NCBI GenBank assembly: GCA_035535315.1
Contig: DATLQD010000042.1
Location: forward strand, 1-6,295
Direction of reading: 5' to 3'
DNA from: DASQGA01 sp035535315
GTDB taxonomy: Bacteria; Actinomycetota; Thermoleophilia; Gaiellales; Gaiellaceae
DNA length: 6,295 nt
The notes under the pieces were generated by a model. The model made no database searches, was not told the origin of the DNA, and saw nothing but the letters and a program-made list of their open reading frames with translations. A program made the translations under genes and the position numbers. Shown one piece after another: positions 4,990-6,295 of this stretch; positions within the stretch are counted from its first letter, which is position 1; the number at the start of each line of letters is the position of its first letter.

Positions 4990-5934
4990 CTAAGACGCTT
5001 CGGGGGGCTTCTGCTCCTTGCGTGACGACCGTTCGCCCTTCCCGCTTTCCGGAGCCTCTTCGCCGGTCGTCCCAGCCTTGGCCCGAGCTGCTTCCTTCGG
5101 CTTGCCTGGCTTCGGGTCAGCGGTCGGCACGGCCTCCGGCGTTGATGGCGACGAGGAAGGCGTCCCGGCCTCCCCAGTTGCCTCGGGTTTCTCCGGACCG
5201 CGTCGAGCGGCCACGGTCGATTCCGCTGCGCGCACGATCGCGTCCACGGCTTCCCGGATCGCAGGATCGCCATGGCCGGCTGCGCCCAGCAGTTGCTCCG
5301 CACCTCCCCGCGCGCGCTGCACGATGACGTCGGCCTGGGCGCGAGCCCATTCGAGCGTCTGCTCGACCTCGGCCCTGGCGGCATTGGTCATCTCCGTCGC
5401 CTGGTGGCGGGACTGCTCGAGCAGCCGTGCTCCGCTCGACTCGGCCTGGCGCATCTCTTGCGAGGAGTCTTTGTTCGCCTTCGTGAGGATCTCGCGTGCC
5501 TCCGTGCGCGCGGCATTCATGATCTCAGCCCGCTGGCGCTCGGTCTCCTGCCTGATCCGGGCGATCTCCGCTTCCTGCTGCTGGAGCTCCATCTGCGCTT
5601 CGCGGATTTCCTGCTCGGCCCGAGCCACCTGCGTCGTAGCGGCTTCCTGCGCATCACGCTCGATCGTGTCGGCGAACTCAGCGGCCGCACGGATGAGGTG
5701 AAGCGTGTCCATCCGGACCGCATGCCCGATCGGCTCAGCGGTGCCCTTGCGCGGCGCCGCCTGGAGCACCCGAAGATTCGTCTGGAGGGACGTTACGTGG
5801 CGGCGAAATGCGTCGAAGGCTTCTTCGACCTTGACGCGCTCATAGCCCTGAGCCGCGGTCGGCAGGTCGTCGATGCGCGGCAACGAGGTCAGGCTCGTGG
5901 CCGGTTGCGCGCGTCCGGGTTCTTGCGTCGCCAT
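4990..5934 (-). CDS. DivIVA-like coiled-coil protein
   Basis: This is a 314-residue soluble protein. After a short N-terminus, residues 28-58 (AQGYERVKVEEAFDAFRRHV and following SLQTNLRVLQ) resemble the N-terminal DivIVA motif, in which a G-Y pair precedes a helix that binds curved membrane in known members. Residues about 75-240 are almost wholly helical and charged, with stretches such as ARAEQEIREAQMELQQQEAE and a repeated Ala-Arg-x-Glu pattern (NAARTEA, NAARAEV), typical of long coiled coils. The tail from about 245 is disordered, rich in Pro, Glu, Lys and Ser. By family knowledge it could organise polar growth, septation or chromosome placement. The exact role is inference. I chose the ATG at 5932-5934 because AAGGAGG lies just before it. 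Upstream codons to 6096 lie in the aspS gap and tail and are not credible. It probably leads the cluster with the membrane-linker and DPBB genes. The gap to the next gene is 23 to 86 bp, depending on that gene's start. Confidence 0.8.
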   Translation of the reverse strand: MATQEPGRAQPATSLTSLPRIDDLPTAAQGYERVKVEEAFDAFRRHVTSLQTNLRVLQAAPRKGTAEPIGHAVRMDTLHLIRAAAEFADTIERDAQEAATTQVARAEQEIREAQMELQQQEAEIARIRQETERQRAEIMNAARTEAREILTKANKDSSQEMRQAESSGARLLEQSRHQATEMTNAARAEVEQTLEWARAQADVIVQRARGGAEQLLGAAGHGDPAIREAVDAIVRAAESTVAARRGPEKPEATGEAGTPSSSPSTPEAVPTADPKPGKPKEAARAKAGTTGEEAPESGKGERSSRKEQKPPEAS

Positions 5935-5937
5935 GAT

Positions 5938-5944
5938 CCTCCTT
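5938..5944 (-). promoter_or_regulatory. Shine-Dalgarno site of the DivIVA-like gene
   Basis: AAGGAGG on the minus strand ends 3 bases before the ATG at 5934. It is the only strong ribosome-binding site in the window and decides this start over upstream codons in the same frame. The spacing is on the short side. Confidence 0.75.
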
Positions 5945-5973
5945 CGGCTTCCTTCGCCGGCCGCAGGTGCGGC

Positions 5974-6018
5974 GCGGCCGATTAAGTATGCCTGTATCCA
6001 TCGGCTGGAATCGGCCGC
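5974..6018. repeat. Perfect 10-bp inverted repeat between aspS and the DivIVA-like gene
   Basis: The arms gcggccgatt (5974-5983) and aatcggccgc (6009-6018) are exact inverted copies around a 25-base centre that is richer in A and T. The right arm begins 5 bases after the aspS stop codon in the direction of transcription. The element may terminate aspS transcription, although no T tract follows, or it may be an operator around a promoter for the DivIVA-like gene. The centre and inner arm hold -10-like runs (CATACT, TACTTAAT on the minus strand), but no convincing -35 box is seen. Confidence 0.5.
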
Positions 6019-6022
6019 CGAC

Positions 6023-6295
6023 TTAAGGGGGTTCTTTCCGGAGCATGATTCCGAGCTCGCGGAGCTGTTCCTCCCCCACCGGCGACGGGGCTCCACTCAT
6101 CGGATCGATCCCGGCCTGGTTCTTTGGGAACGCGACCGTGTCGCGGATGTAGGGCTCGTCGGCCAGGACCATCATCAGCCGGTCGATGCCGGATGCGATC
6201 CCTCCGTGAGGCGGCGCACCCATCCCGAGCGCATCGAGAAGGAAGCCGAAGCGGAACCGCTGCTCTTCCGGCGTGATCGCGAGGAGGTCGAAGAT
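6023..6295 (-). CDS. aspS: Aspartyl-tRNA synthetase, C-terminal part (cut by window edge)
   Basis: The frame is open from the window edge to a TAA at 6023-6025 and gives the last 90 residues of AspRS, the class II synthetase that charges tRNA with aspartate. The visible part has IFDLLAITPEEQRFRFGFLL, then the motif 3 region GAPPHGGIASGIDRLMMVLA, where the Gly-rich strand and Arg contact ATP. AFPKNQAGIDPMSGAPSPV follows, the usual bacterial AspRS ending. The last residues (EEQLRELGIMLRKEPP) are ordinary in length. Whether the enzyme is discriminating or also charges tRNA-Asn cannot be told, because the anticodon-binding domain is outside the window. No T-rich terminator follows, and the DivIVA-like gene begins 88 bp downstream, so read-through is possible. 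Confidence 0.97.
   Translation of the reverse strand: MFDLLAITPEEQRFRFGFLLDALGMGAPPHGGIASGIDRLMMVLADEPYIRDTVAFPKNQAGIDPMSGAPSPVGEEQLRELGIMLRKEPP

Noticed and set aside
4341..5327. Long plus-strand open frame rich in Ser, Gly and Thr
   Set aside because: It is the complement of the Pro/Glu linker and the DivIVA-like gene. Its composition follows from the repeats, and it has no start signal.
5935..6096. Upstream extension of the DivIVA-like frame into the end of aspS
   Set aside because: It would overlap aspS, lacks helical composition, and ignores the strong Shine-Dalgarno site at 5938-5944.

Overview
The window is GC-rich bacterial DNA in which every supportable gene lies on the minus strand. 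Third codon positions rich in G/C, frequent GTG starts, a DivIVA-like coiled-coil protein and a SigB/SigF-type sigma factor with its anti-sigma factor all suggest an actinobacterium. The set would fit a deep-branching lineage such as Thermoleophilia, but that class assignment is inference, since no rRNA or phylogenetic marker could be compared. All genes are described below in their direction of transcription, from high to low coordinates.

Region 1 (6295 to 6023) is the 3' end of aspS (aspartyl-tRNA synthetase). An 88-bp gap follows that contains a perfect 10-bp inverted repeat.

Region 2 (5934 to 3588) is a three-gene envelope cluster. It holds a DivIVA-like coiled-coil protein, then a membrane-anchored protein with a long Pro/Glu-rich linker and a small conserved C-terminal domain, then a membrane-anchored double-psi beta-barrel (RlpA-like) protein. 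The last two overlap by 4 bp. The set looks like a cytoplasmic scaffold, a membrane linker and a wall-facing domain, but no function is known for the combination.

Region 3 (3587 to 3375) is a 213-bp non-coding stretch. It contains nested inverted repeats and a terminator-like hairpin with six T residues just before mnmA.

Region 4 (3374 to 1) is a tight operon: mnmA (tRNA U34 2-thiolation), a DUF948/YtxG-like membrane protein, an RsbW-like anti-sigma factor, a SigB/SigF-family sigma factor, and the start of an agmatinase-family ureohydrolase. DUF948 to rsbW and rsbW to sigma are both joined by 4-bp GTGA overlaps, so the anti-sigma and sigma factors are probably made in a coupled ratio.

The best leads are four. 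The MnmA N-terminus resembles an IscU/NifU scaffold domain that has lost its cluster cysteines. The anti-sigma factor lacks the catalytic glutamate of the RsbW/SpoIIAB kinases. The DivIVA, linker and DPBB genes form an uncharacterised cassette. The ureohydrolase has an apparent single-base frameshift near its N-terminus.
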